DNA of 64,000 bases from Periconia sp. R9002 (Eukaryota > Ascomycota > Dothideomycetes > Pleosporales > Periconiaceae): contig JAMAHW010000007.1 in the NCBI GenBank assembly GCA_023627715.1, forward strand, positions 1 to 64,000, in the 5' to 3' direction. The translations under genes were made by a program, and so were the position numbers. The notes under the pieces are model-generated. The model saw only the letters and a list, made by a program, of their open reading frames with translations, had not been told where the DNA came from and did no database searches. Of the stretch, positions 33,482 through 45,072 are shown piece by piece; position 1 is the first letter of the stretch, and the number at the start of each line of letters is the position of its first letter.

Positions 33482-34490
33482 CTAAGCAGTAATCTTCGAC
33501 TTGATGAAAGCCAAAGCCTGGCTACCATACTTGTTGACATACTGCTGGTGCGAGTTGGCATCGTTGCCATTGCAGCAGTACGGGTCAGTCGAGTCGCAGT
33601 ACGACTTGATGATGTCGGGGCTGGCTGGGGAGCACTGGAAGCCCGATGGGCGGGCCGCGAACTATGGAGATTTCACGTTAGTATGGAGATCGTGGCTTCG
33701 ACGAAGCGAGTCGAGGTTGGGGAGGGGAAAAACTTACGCCTCCGGCTTGGCAGGTTCCAACGTTGTACCTAAGGGATACGGAGTCAGTTTAAGATAAGCA
33801 GAGGGGTTTTGGGAGAAACACGTACGGGAGCCCTTTGACGTTGTGTGGATCTCCCATGAAGATGGCAGCCTTGACGGCCTTGAGTGCGTTGCCACTCAAT
33901 GTCGAGCCGGCTCCGCCGCAGAGCGCGTTGTCCATGATTTGACCGCCCTGTATTCCAATTAGTCACCATTTCCTCTTTCTCATCGTTAGAGATTCGTTGA
34001 TGGACTGTCAACATACCTGAGAATACCCAATAAGCACAATCTGCGTGCTCGGGCACTTCTGGTTGTATGCCGTGACAGCCTTGACGACGGCCGCGGTGCC
34101 CTGGCTGGCTGAGTTGTCATACGAGACCTATATCGCACGCGAATAGAAAGTCAGCTACGTCGAATCATGGTTGTTTCAGTGTATGATCGGTGTATCAACA
34201 CGCCACTGATGACTGATAGAAGACGATCTTGGATTCGGGGTAGAACGTACGCCGCCGCATTGCGACTGACCACCGCACGCAGGATACTGGATGGCTTCGG
34301 CGCCGGTACCGGGGTACGCTGATTGCACCTGCTGGACGAGGCCGCCAGCTGTTCCGTACCCGGCGGGAGCAGTCGTCTCGCGGGCGCCGAAGACGTAGAC
34401 TTTGGGACAGCTTTGGCGCTCGACGAGGGGGTTGGCGGAGGCCAAGGTTGCAAGGGAGAGGGTGGTTGCTGCTGCTGTGGGGAACTTCAT
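33482..34490 (-). CDS. Secreted acetylxylan esterase/cutinase family CE5
   Basis: Five exons on the minus strand: 34490-34251, 34127-34017, 33947-33826, 33768-33738 and 33661-33482, giving 227 residues. Residues 1-19 form a signal peptide (MKFPTAAATTLSLATLASA), followed by a short propeptide with a VERQ site. The mature protein starts at CPKVYVFGARETTAPAGYG and contains YPACGGQSQCGG. The catalytic triad is Ser116 in GYSQGG, Asp194 in DPYCCNG and His206 in NSHQQY, spaced as in Penicillium acetylxylan esterase II. At least eight cysteines can form disulfides. The close match to AXE II-type sequences favours deacetylation of xylan over cutin hydrolysis. The nucleophile motif is split by intron 2 after GYSQ. 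Confidence 0.93.
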
Positions 34491-36234
34491 GATGGGCTAA
34501 GCTTTTTATTTTCTTGTCTTTTCTTCTTGGCTCGTGGAGATGGTGTGAACGGGAGGGTGAAGACGAGGAATTCTGGCAAGTTTATATATAAGTGCGTTTC
34601 TAGGAAACATGGACTCACTGGCGTAGCGATTGATCCAAGTGACCAGACCATCAACGTCGATATTAATTATTTGTGGGGAACGTAGCACGGTTTCGCACGA
34701 TGCTGTCTCTTCATTTGCTCCCCTTCGTCCGTTGTTTGTTTATCCACCGGCATCCCCTTCGAATGTAGAGACGAAGCCGGCCAGGGGTCGGGTTTAACAA
34801 ATGGCCCGCATAGATTGATACTGGGATCAGACACGCGGGTAGTTGTGGGGTACATCATGCGGAAACGGGGATATGGGATATACGAGCCGTATACGAGTGC
34901 CAATTAAGCTTGGGGGTTATATGCCGGACAATATGCTTGACTGGGTTTTGGTTGTCTAATGCTGCGTTGTGGCTAGGGTTTAAGGGAGGTGGTCCTGTAT
35001 GGGGACAAGGGCGGCGCAATTTGTCGGGAATAGATTGTGGCGAGTTTGATTGCGAGGGGTGTGATGCGACAAAGCTTTTTTACTGCTTTGGCGGTTACAT
35101 CACTACTTGTTCGGACCAAAGGGTTAGATAAGTGTCTGTAGAGATTGGTAAAGAGGGAAGTGGCGGGGACGAGGTTAGATCGAGAGAGATAAAATTGCAC
35201 ATAGCGGAGCAGAGTCTAGGCAATTGTTATCAGCCGCAAAGCACAAATTGATGGACGATCATATACTACCATTGCACGAAATCAGAGATTGAACACTTAG
35301 TGGAACGTCAAACCCATATGAGAAGTATCAGGTAAAATCTTGTTCGACAAACACGTCGTTCTGAAACACACCGAGATACACCCAGATGATGAAATAGCCC
35401 GCGCTCAGAAGATTGATCTTATTTCACCCGCAATGCTGCGAGGACTTTTTTCTGTAGAATACGGTACTATTAGAAGTAAATTCTAGGAAAGCGTTTGTGC
35501 ATAATACTTCCTTTATTCCTTCTGTAGTATTACCACACACAAATCTTTAATCAAGATACCACCCTTTAAGAAAGATTGTTACCTACTAAAAACAGTACCT
35601 TAAGCACTAATTTGTGCATGCGGCATATATTAACGCCCGCGTGACAACTCAACTCAACGAAAACACTTATAGCAGACACCTGCCACTTGAACAGTCCGGT
35701 CCAAAGGATATTGCATGAGTAGAGCCCAGGGGGTTCGATATAGACGATGAAAAAAGCCGGAGAGATTTACGCCACAAGGTAATCTAAGCAAGCGCCTGCA
35801 GAACAAGGCAGACCCATGGATTCTATATACAGTATGCCAGCTGCGTGTTCCAAAATATGGGGTCTTGGAATGTCTATGAATGGTTGAGGGGTAGTTCGAC
35901 ATGGTAAAAGTGATGAAGGATCATTTGATATTGACGGATGATGACATTGCCACGGTAGCACTTGGATCGCAGTAAAGGAAAAGATGCCAGCATACAAAAT
36001 CTTTTTCAGTAAGAACAGAAACGTGTCAAGCGTGAATATGTATGCTCTTTTCTTCGCGGGTATACGTCTCAACGTGTTTAAGCAGAGTACATGCAAGATG
36101 GGGATGCGGAACGTGTTCGAACAAATTTTGAAGCAATTGATGGTACATGATATAATGTGCAACAGTAGTATACAAAAACGCTCACATATCTGGAGCTCCC
36201 GATGAGATATCTTTTGTCTGAACAAGTTCGCAAA
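34491..36234. other. Gene-poor region with AT-rich island
   Basis: 1.7 kb with no recognisable gene. The part 35420-35640 is clearly AT-richer than its surroundings and has an imperfect inverted repeat (TTTGTGCATAATACT near 35490 and AGTATTACCACACACAAA near 35526), as in a decayed small element. A 152-residue ORF on the minus strand (35767-36225) has no coding features and lies in the 3' flank of bL28m. Confidence 0.35.
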
Positions 36235-37476
36235 TTATGCGAGAGACCTGATTTCCGGGCTGGCACTGGTTGGTTTGTCAACTACGGCGCCCCATGCATC
36301 TTCATTACTGGTTTCCTCAGAATTGAGCTCCGGCTTGTTTGCTGACGCGTCCAGCGTTGCCCGTACATAGTCTTTGACGGACTGGCTCTCTATAGCACGT
36401 CGGGCTTTGGCGAGGGCAGATTGGTAGTACAAGCGGCCCTCTTCGGGCAGCCTCTCATCGAACATCCCGTTCTCGGCGTCCATGATAGCTTGAGCGTAAG
36501 AAGCTCTTTGCGCAACGTCGAACGCATCTTGTCCGCCAGCGTTCGCAACCATTGCCTCACGGGCTGCTTTTTTGCTCGCCCTGATTGCCGCTTGAGTTGC
36601 AGCGTCCAATGAGTTCAATTCCCGGTCTTGCTTTGCAAATTTCTCGGTGTAATTTTTTCGATTTCTCTGCCTCACAAAAGCCGCCTTGATGCCATCCTCA
36701 AGGGAATCAACCAAGTTTCTGGAGACGTATCTTCTGGCGGCTACCATAGCCGACATGTACTCCTCCCTTGCTTGCTCTACAATTTCCATTCTGTTAACAT
36801 CTTTACCGGAATCTGAACCAGCGCGCTCGACGGCATCCAGGACAGATTGTTCGGCTGCATCCCGTTCGGCAACGGGCCGTGTTGGCTGTGGCCATCGTTG
36901 ATCGATCTCCTCTTGGGGGATCCCCAATGCTGCCGCCTCCGCGCGCAATCTCTCGATGACTACGGGTTTTTGTAACAATGTCCAACGCAAGGCCCAGCCC
37001 AGCATACCAAGCTCTTTGATGCGAGCCTCCGACGGCTTCAATAGATAGTTATCTATACCACCCTCCTTGTCAATGATTCTCAACACTTTGTTTGTGACCC
37101 GCAAATTGATCCTTTTCTTTAATGCGAGGGAATAAAGTCCCTTGGAATGGATGTTGGGCTTCCAGAAGCGGCGCGTTTTGGTCTTGGTCTTCCTGGATAC
37201 GTTGTTTCCGAATTCGATCTTCTGGCCACCGTACAAGCCCTTGTTCGACTGCTTGAAGTGCAGGTTGGGTCCGTAAGGGTACTCGGGTATCTTCGCATCT
37301 TGAGGGATGATAAATCTTGGTTCGTGTTTGCCGAGATCACCGCCTTTTCGGGGCATGAGTGGATTTCTGTAGAGCGTGGAAGACGAGGAAAAACCGCGCT
37401 GCGTGATTTGGTTTATGGAGAAGGCCACACGAGCCGCGGATAGGCTCCCGGGGAGCAATTGACATGATGGCGGCAT
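36235..37476 (-). CDS. MRPL24: Mitochondrial large-subunit ribosomal protein bL28m
   Basis: Single-exon ORF of 413 residues. The N-terminus (ARVAFSINQITQRGFSSSST) is a mitochondrial presequence with a typical RGFSSS cleavage region. The ribosomal L28 domain follows at about 70-150: GLYGGQKIEFGNNVSRKTKT, then RRFWKPNIHSKGLYSLALKK, then RVTNKVLRIIDKEGGIDNYL. Yeast counterpart is Mrpl24 (bL28m). The C-terminal 250 residues form a long charged helical extension with many Ala, Arg and Glu, as usual in fungal mitoribosomal proteins and much longer than bacterial L28 (about 78 residues). Confidence 0.92.
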   Translation of the reverse strand: MPPSCQLLPGSLSAARVAFSINQITQRGFSSSSTLYRNPLMPRKGGDLGKHEPRFIIPQDAKIPEYPYGPNLHFKQSNKGLYGGQKIEFGNNVSRKTKTKTRRFWKPNIHSKGLYSLALKKRINLRVTNKVLRIIDKEGGIDNYLLKPSEARIKELGMLGWALRWTLLQKPVVIERLRAEAAALGIPQEEIDQRWPQPTRPVAERDAAEQSVLDAVERAGSDSGKDVNRMEIVEQAREEYMSAMVAARRYVSRNLVDSLEDGIKAAFVRQRNRKNYTEKFAKQDRELNSLDAATQAAIRASKKAAREAMVANAGGQDAFDVAQRASYAQAIMDAENGMFDERLPEEGRLYYQSALAKARRAIESQSVKDYVRATLDASANKPELNSEETSNEDAWGAVVDKPTSASPEIRSLA

Positions 37477-38617
37477 GCCTATGATAACAGCCGCGGCGAG
37501 ATGGCTGGTGTTGTGGAGATAGACAGTAGGACAACTGAGATGGAGGACGGAGGCCAGTAGGAAGAATTTCAGGGGTCCGTGCGGGATGCGCTACGACTCT
37601 CAAGCTCAAGACATGTACATTTCGAACAAGAGTTGATTACATTCTGCAGTCCCCGATAAAATGCTGTAGGCATTATTTTTCAGTATAGAGAGGGACGTGG
37701 CTTCAAATCTCATTTCAGCTGCGAAGACCTCTCCAAAGATTATGTTCAATATTGTGCACATAGAACAACTTTGAAATGAGCCAGGCGCATTGTAACGCGC
37801 AATCATGTGACCATCGCATGCAGAACACTCAAGTGCTTCAAATGTTCAAATATTTCAATGTTGAGTCTCTCTCGAGGTCAAATACTGAGAGCGCTTCACA
37901 AATGTAGAGATTTCAAATGCTTTTGAAATATCTGTCTGTGTGCAGCTTTCGTCCTGTTCTTTCTGTGCCCACTACTAACAACCACCGGGGGCATCTACCA
38001 TTTCATTTCGAAACAACCCAACCCGAAAGCTCATATATCGTTCTCAGTCTTCTCTCGAAATATCCTCTGCCACGTCACAGATAACCTCCTAACCATCTCC
38101 CTCTCAACAATACGATCCCCACAATTAACAAGTCGTCCTCCCCAAGCAGTGGTTTCTCCGCATAAGAGATACTACAGGAAGCATATAGTGTGAAATTCGT
38201 GTCCCCTATCATCGTCTTCCTCCGCTCCTTGTGTTCCCAAGGTGAAAAGGGGGCAAGGGTCCTTTCGTTGCCGTGTAACTCGCGGCAGTTGAAAAATGCA
38301 AGTATTGATACGTGCGACCGGAGATATCGTGGTGCAGAAGAAGCGGAAGGTTGGGTTGGGCTATGCGCCACAACGAGGCGGCTAGCTTGTTGCACGACTT
38401 GGAAAAGACAACAGAGAAGGCAAGGTAGCCCTAGTTGTAGGAATTGCGTTGAGGAATGCTCTTATTATGGCTCGGGATATATCATTACAGGTGTCAAATC
38501 ACATCCAGCTCTTTCATGATGCATGGCCAGTGGCACGCGGAGTCGTGATGCCCTACGCTGGAAGGGTTTACAATAGAAGTACAAGGGTATGTAGCTATTC
38601 AGGGGTATGCTCTTGGC
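37477..38617. other. Intergenic region, no gene seen
   Basis: 1.1 kb between two minus-strand genes. 37830-37940 is dense in TCAAAT/TTCAAAT motifs and contains a near-palindrome around 37908-37931. Short ORFs only. Confidence 0.4.
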
Positions 38618-39787
38618 TCATCGGCCGGTTTGCTGTCTCTGTATTTCATCTCTGAAATGGTTGGTACCCGGTGCAGGCCGGCCGTCGTCGCTAACGAGGC
38701 TCCCAAGACTATCTTCGCGATTGTGTCCACGGACGTTGTCGTGCTGTGAGCGGGGAGGTGCTCTGTCCTCCAGCCTGATGGCTCCCTTCTTGCCCAGGCC
38801 CAGGCGTTGTCTCTTGCTCTTGCCTGTGCCATAACCCCGTCTTCGACCCATGACGTTTCCTAAGCCAATAGTACGGTTTTTGCGCATACCAATGTACAGG
38901 CCAAGGACAACTACCAGGACAAACCCAAGGGTGACAGGCAGTCCAATCATCAATCCTTCTTTGTTAAACTTGGTTGTCGGGGGTGGAGGACGATGTTGAA
39001 CCGGTGCATACCCAAGCGTGACCATGGGGCCGTCGAAAGCTTCAGCCTTCTTTTTGGGATCGCTGCTGAGAAAGTTCAACGCGCGAAAAGTAAGATTGTA
39101 CATGGCATAACCTATTCAGCTCCAGTTAGCTAATACTCTAAGTTATCCGGACTGAGCGGGCGTACCTTGAAGCCAATCCTTCTCCATGTTCACGGCAGCA
39201 TAGCCCAACTGATTTGGAATATTCTCCGAAGACCACGTCTCTACATTGGAGTCATTGGTCCACTGGATCTTAATTTGAACCGTAGAATTGGCCGGGAAGA
39301 AATCCGGATTCCAGGTGGCATAATAAGTTTTGCCGACATAAACAGGCGTGTTGTTGTTGGGCAAACAGAAAGGCCTTGCGCTAGTATCATGGCATTGAGG
39401 GAAAGTGGTGCTTGCAGGAACGGGCAAGCCAGTTCGCGAATAAGTATAAGAGGTTGTGTCGGAGCTGGTAGAAGCAGTGGGTGTGAATTGAGGGTCACGG
39501 ACTACTGTCGTTGTTACAGTACCATCGCTGAGCGTAGTCGGCACGAGGCCTTCGGACACTTGAGCTTTGGAAGAAGATGAGGCAGTGGGCGTGGGTGAAG
39601 ACGAAGACGAAGACGTGCCAGAGGTTGCTGAGCTGACTGTCAGTGATTGGTTCGTATTCCAGGACAAAAGTTGTTTGGTTTGGTTGCATTCTTACTTACC
39701 TTGCCGCTGGGCGACGACTGGACCGGCAGACACGCCGAGAAAGGCGCGCGAGATGGCCACAAGAGGCGTGAAGCTGACCAATTTCAT
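38618..39787 (-). CDS. Single-pass secretory-pathway membrane protein, fungal, unknown function
   Basis: Three exons: 39787-39700, 39636-39166 and 39111-38618, giving 350 residues. There is an N-terminal signal peptide (VSFTPLVAISRAFLGVSAGP), a Ser/Thr/Pro-rich linker likely to be O-glycosylated, and an extracellular domain with FPQCHDTSARPFCLPNNNTP then YVGKTYYATWNPDFFPANST, two conserved cysteines and several N-glycosylation sites. A transmembrane helix follows (LMIGLPVTLGFVLVVVLGLY), then a basic cytosolic tail (RRRGYGTGKSKRQRLGLGKK). The extracellular part has a beta-sandwich-like pattern (YYATW, VQIKIQW). The architecture suggests a cell-wall or surface receptor-like protein, but no function is known to me. 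Confidence 0.82.
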
Positions 39788-40464
39788 GGTGAAATTCAAG
39801 TTGAGATTGATGGTGGATAGGAAAAAGAATTGTGAGCATAGAAGACGCTCTCAGTCTTCAATGGGCGGGCAGAGAACGAATCAGTGGCTGGCCGCGGGAA
39901 AGCACGAGACAAAGCTCAGCAAGAGGATTGTTTTCGGCCATGTTTGCCAGCGAAACGTTAGACATGGCGTCGAATAGGGGGCGTTGGTTTGTTTGGGGTC
40001 AAAGCTCCGTAACTTTGAAGGAACCGTTTGACAGTCCTCACCCCCATGCATCAATGCCAAGAAGACTGGATGGATGCAAGCAGCACTTGTTTACCTCCTC
40101 TCATGCATGACCGCGCTGCTGCCTTGACCCTCAATCATCGACCCTCATCATCTCGCTCGCACATGTACCTCATCTCGCCTCATCCAACACACTCGGCCAT
40201 TATCCACTTCCACAGCTAAAGGTGAGTTGTCTCCATCCACCACCGTTTGGTTACGTAGCTATTGTAGCTATCATACCCCGCGAGTGCTCTGGGTGCAGGC
40301 CCCACAAATTATTGCGCGAACGGCCGACCGCACCGGCCAGCATCCGACCAGACCCTGACTGATCAATTACTGACGGCGACCATTACAGCTGCACCACTGA
40401 CGGACGGATCATCTCAGACCTCAACCTGCTTCTTTTTCTCCTTCCTCCACCGCCCACCGCCACC
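39788..40464. promoter_or_regulatory. Divergent promoter region with candidate 5' UTR intron
   Basis: 677 bases between two divergent genes. A candidate leader intron of the plus-strand gene spans 40222-40388: donor AAAG/GTGAGT, branch-like TACTGAC and acceptor TTACAG, 76 bases before the ATG. The rest shows nothing specific. Confidence 0.45.
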
Positions 40465-41423
40465 ATGCGCCCCTCCTCTGCGCTCGTGCTCGCTTTTGCG
40501 GCTTCAACTCTGGCCCAGGATCAAATCCCCCTCGTCGATAAGGTCAAAGGCTGGTTCGCACAGGCTACCGCCGCCGTCTCGTCAGCTGTCCCTGCTGCTG
40601 CTTCATCGCCTGTTGCCTCTGGTCGCGCCAAAGTTGCAGAGTCGATCCAGCACCCCCTCACCCTGGAGAACTGGAAAGAAACGCTTACTGTCGACCCCTC
40701 CGCAAGCACTCCTACCACGCAGGAATGGCTGGTGTACATCACAGGAGGAAATGTGACCTGCTTTGGCTTCTGTGGAAACGCGACAAAAGCTTGGAATGTA
40801 CGCAGTAATTTCCTTCTACCATCTTTTCCTCTCCGACCGCCTTCAATTAAGCTTGCATGGCCCTCTATCCATGATGAACCCTACTCCCGCCGCGAGATCA
40901 AACACTGATATAACGATAGGCGTCACTCCCTTTTCTGGCAGCTAAGCCAAACCCACCCAAGTTCGCCGTCGTCGACTGCGATGCCGAGCCTCTTCTCTGC
41001 AACTCGTGGTCCGTCGGTCCCCCATCGCTGTACTACTTCCAGATTCCCAAGCCGTTGGCCGATCAATCAGCCCCCGCCGCCACTGTTCGGTACCAACCCT
41101 TGAACCGCACCTCTACCACTGTGGACACGTTTAAAAAGTTGGTTCTGGACAACGATTTCGAAAAGGTGGAGCCATATGAGGGTTATTTCCACCCATTCAA
41201 TGGTGAACTTCAGCAGTACGGTTTGGCGCTCCCGCTCGCATACGTCATGTGGGGCTTTTCTAAGATGCCCTCCTGGTTGCCTATGATCTTGATCTCATTT
41301 ATGAGCAGGACTTTCATGTAAGTACCATTGGTGCTGCCGTCATGGATATGTTTGTTAACAGTTTTCAGGGGTCGTCGCGCTCAAGGTCCCGCCCCCCGAG
41401 CTGGAGCTCAACCAGCCCAGTAA
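40465..41423 (+). CDS. Thioredoxin-fold ER-type membrane protein, fungal
   Basis: Three exons: 40465-40797, 40920-41317 and 41369-41423, giving 261 residues. It has a signal peptide (SSALVLAFAASTLAQ), a linker, and a thioredoxin-like domain: the strand WLVYITGGNVTCFGFCGNAT, then PPKFAVVDCDAEPLLCNSWS followed by PPSLYYF, where the proline is in the cis-Pro position. A C-terminal hydrophobic stretch (ALPLAYVMWGFSKMPSWLPM) and a basic tail follow. N-glycosylation sites NVT, NAT and NRT are present. No CxxC redox motif is seen (CFGFC is CxxxC), so disulfide isomerase activity is doubtful. The last exon has tandem acceptors at 41361 and 41368 that give different frames; I chose 41368. The function is unknown; ER lumen plus membrane anchor is inferred. 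Confidence 0.8.
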
Positions 41424-42231
41424 ACTCGGAAATTGCTCGCCTTTAGGCCACAGATGCTTTTAATCCCTTCTGCTTCGAGCCATTCTACATGGATGGTGAA
41501 CATTGTCTCCATTGCGAGCAGCACGGGTGTGCGGATTTAGATTTGGATTCTTGTTATGGTCGGATATCGATCGGTCTTTAGTATCTTTAATCAAACGAGC
41601 GAAACGGGTGGGACGCTCGTGTGTTTCATGGAATGTTTGGACTTTCGGAAAATCACGTGTGGAGATGTGGCGTGACATCTGGAAGAAGCAGCTTGGGTTG
41701 GATAAATACATATACCTAACAGAATGTTACTTTTCATATTAAAAACGAATAATAGTATCGTGGCAGCGTGATGAAAGAAATTGCGGTATCGACAGAGAAA
41801 ACAGATTTCATAAATACAATGACATCGTACTTTCCGTACATACATACATACACTGGAACCCGTCACCCAGGTGTGGAAATAGCCTGCACTCACAACACTT
41901 ACCACTCCACGTATGAGGCCTCAACAGTTGCTTCCCCCTCAAATTACAATGTTCTTAACAGCAAATAGAATCAATAGTATAAGAGTATTTAATGTTCCTA
42001 TATAATATTTTTACTCCTTTTTCTTTAGTTTCGTTATTTACAATATAATTTTTTTTATAGATATACGATCAGCGCTCTACAATATTCTGTGAGTGTTGCA
42101 TGCCCGTCTAGCACGCGCCAATCAATGGGCCAATCGTCCCGTCCTCCGGCAGAACATCGGTCTAGAAACTTTGAGAAGTCGACCCTCGCAGCTCCGCAAC
42201 AAACAATTCCAACCCCAACACATCATTCACC
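41424..42231. other. Intergenic region with AT-rich stretch
   Basis: The 3' flank of the thioredoxin-fold gene, then an AT-rich tract at about 41965-42065 with runs of T and A. The last 130 bases are the leader of the mL61 gene. No gene recognised. Confidence 0.4.
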
Positions 42232-43205
42232 ATGGTCAACATATTAAAACGCACGCGCATACTGCGCGAAGTGAGTTCTTTCCATCTTCTGTATAGGTTA
42301 TACTGGTGAAGACCAATCGATGCTGACAACCGCTACAGAAGGTACCACATTTCCCTAACACCCCCGAACGCACCACGAGACCCCAATTCCCACCTAGAAG
42401 CCGACCGCGAAGAAACACCGTGCAATTGACTAATGGCCTATTAGCTATTATGGATACGAACAGGACCGGGTGCACTCATACTGCCCAAGGACGTGACAAA
42501 GATTAGTATGGAGTTTCACAGGAAGATAGAGGGAGGACATCGAGGAGCCAGGTACGACTGCGCAACGCCCATTTCCCCCCAGCATCATTCTAGCAGATAG
42601 TCCACACGCGGCTGCGTTCTCCGAATAGCATTGGAAGAAGAGTAATTTGCGGATGCAAATCTTTTTATAACGGGCTCATCCGAATCGCAACACGACCGAT
42701 TTGCAGAGGGAAACTCTACATACCACCTCAAAACACAAACCTCTAACACAATAAAAAAAGGAAATTCTGGCGCGAAATGCTCCCCAGGATAAAATACCGC
42801 AACCCGACGGTGCCCATCGAGATCTCACGGCATGAGCAGCGCGACGGACCCTCGCTCCTGCACATCTTCACGGCGGCCGACAAGGCACCACCGGCGCCCA
42901 ACAAGACGGCCCCCGCGCCGCCCGCGAGCGCCCCGAACCCGGTCAACACGCTCACACCCGACACGACGAAGCCGACGCACACCATCAACATCCAGGACAT
43001 GAGCGAGCTGGCGATCCTCGAGCAGCTGGTGCAGAAGACGGGCGCGCAGCCCCTGCAGATGACGCCCGAGGAGACGCAGGAGTGGGACGAGGTGCGCGAG
43101 TTCAAGGCTAGGAGCGAGAAGGATCGGCAGGAGACGAGGACGAGGTTCTTGAATGAGAGGCATGAGCAGCAGTTGATGAGGATTGCTAGGGGTCAGATTG
43201 CGTAG
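42232..43205 (+). CDS. MRP49: Mitochondrial ribosomal protein, L51/S25/CI-B8 domain (probably mL61/Mrp49)
   Basis: Exons 42232-42270, a putative 3-nt microexon 42339-42341, 42445-42551 and 42761-43205, giving 197 residues (196 without the microexon). The order MVNILKRTRILRE, then LLWIRTGPGALILPKDVTKI, then GGHRGARKFWREMLPRIKYR with NPTVPIEI is the L51/S25/CI-B8 thioredoxin-like fold, with the basic, N-terminal type organisation of fungal mL61. A Pro/Ala-rich linker (about 100-130) and a charged helical tail ending ARGQIA follow, longer than in yeast Mrp49 (137 residues). No classical presequence, as in its relatives. mS25 is an alternative assignment within the same fold. Branch sites CTGAC and CTAAT precede the two acceptors around the microexon. 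Confidence 0.82.
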
Positions 43206-45072
43206 AAGTCCGTAGGATCGCTTGGTGGAGGGCGAGGGGGGTGCCTCACTGTATCATATGTACATGTATTCTGGTATACGGGGGTAGCATGGAAAAGAGA
43301 GGGAGATGGAAGTGTTTTGTCCGATCAGGATAGTATTGATGTGCGAAGCCTTGTCGTGTATTATTATATCGTAAAAATAGAGGTGCGTTATGTGCATGTA
43401 CATGTATCTTCTGAAGCTTTCCATCCAAGAGAACCAATCTCCTTTCTTTCTCCGGTCGAAATCACCAATTTTCTTAACCGTTCTCTTCTACTCTTCAATG
43501 TTACTCAGTCCACCCTCCCCCTCCCCCTCGTCCCCTTTCTGATTCTTCTCCCCGCTGTCACATCTCAGCCATTCTTTACACTTCGTGTAGGCTATCCACA
43601 TAGGTACTCCCCAAATTGATGTTCCTAGAGATAAACCAACTCCCAATTCCCCCCAATACACACATGCCCACCCGAATCCACTTACCCTACTCTGGTCCCC
43701 CCCCCCCTCTTACTCCTCAAAAAAAGAAAAATCAGCACCCCCATCTCCGTTTCCCTTCCCACCAAATAACTACCTCATTGCAAACCTAACATATGTAAGT
43801 ACCTCAATGATGTACATACCAAATGACACCACACCACCCCACATTACTTTCCTCCCTCCGTTGCCTCAAACGACTTGTTCTTATCTACCTACCATTGTAG
43901 GTACTTACCCAAGATTCAAATCCCTGCATACATATCGAGATACGTTCCGTGCGGTTTTTCCCCTCCCCCAAGGAAAAAGAAGAAAGGCTAAAAAATAAAA
44001 GACATGATAAAAGATACGCCAACGCGACGTAGGTACCTGATGATGCGATGTAACGACCCTATCAATTCCCCACCCACCCACACTCAGAATAAGAATTTCT
44101 TGGGTACGCACGTATGGAGATGTTACATACATACATACATACATGCCAAGATGTAATGAGATGGGGGGACGACGATCGGAGGTTCGGAGAAGACAATCGG
44201 ATAAGTAGGTAGGTATTCAGGATATGCGGGTTGGGTAGGCGCCGCGTGGACATGATGCATGTCGAGAAAAAGACCCGCGTGCAGACCAGGTATGTTAATG
44301 TATGTATGTATGTAGGTTACATATGTAGGCTAAGGTAAAGGTAAGGCACGTATGCATATTGACGACGAAACAAAAAAATCACACGACGAGGAGTACACGA
44401 CGAGTAATTGATCGATGGGAATCGATGGGGTAATACTGCGGTAGATGATGACATGATGGTGATGCATTATCTCATTTTTTTTGGTTTCTTTTCTTGTTTT
44501 GCTTTTTCCCATTGTTTCCCACACTTCCCCTCGCTTTCTGGCTCGGTTTCCGCGCCTAGGAAGGAAGCCCGAGGTGATACAGAATAATTGTCTGTACGTC
44601 GTAAACCTAGGTGGGAAATCAACAAATGATAGCCAAAGGAATTTACCCTCCAACTTTTACCATTGGTGACAAATTTCGATCTGGAAGGCGGCAACGAATG
44701 TCGTACAACTCGAGATCCTTCGTAAGTACATATACTTACCTAACATGGTATGACAATCCAGAATTGGGTAAAACGTATGATGTATGCATATGTGAGCCCA
44801 CCCGAGAGTACAGCATCTGGAAACCCCGGTCCAAGCACCTCGTCGCCCCGGCCTCGGTACACCAAAACCAAGGTTTCGTCACAGATACGAATCCGGGGGA
44901 CGGGGGTAAGGATGGTGCAACATGATGCATTCATTGGCACGTAACGTAGAAGCGTGATCGGACCCGAAAGCGGAGCTCTCATCTCCGTCAAGGTAGTCGA
45001 ATTTGCTTGGTTTCTCGATTGCAGGAGAGGTGACACTCGTATGTTGATAGATGTTCGCTGTCTATTTCCGAC
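43206..45072. other. Gene-free region rich in simple repeats and TAGGTA motifs
   Basis: 1.9 kb with no recognisable gene. It contains a poly-C run near 43700, TACCTA/TAGGTA-type motifs (near 43598, 43895, 44033 and 44205), a (CATA)n tract at about 44124-44144 and a complementary (TATG)n tract at about 44298-44314. The two tracts can pair across about 155 bases. Short ORFs here reflect low complexity. Confidence 0.5.
44124..44144. repeat. (ACAT)n microsatellite
   Basis: Five consecutive ACAT units, complementary to the TATG-repeat tract about 155 bases downstream (44298-44314). Confidence 0.75.

Noticed and set aside
35767..36225. 152-residue minus-strand ORF downstream of bL28m
   Set aside because: Cys/Ile/Phe-rich composition, no recognisable domain, and position in a probable 3' UTR.
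37908..37931. Near-palindrome with TTCAAA/TTTGAA arms
   Set aside because: Short and in a stretch of generally repeated TCAAAT motifs; not distinctive enough to call a site.
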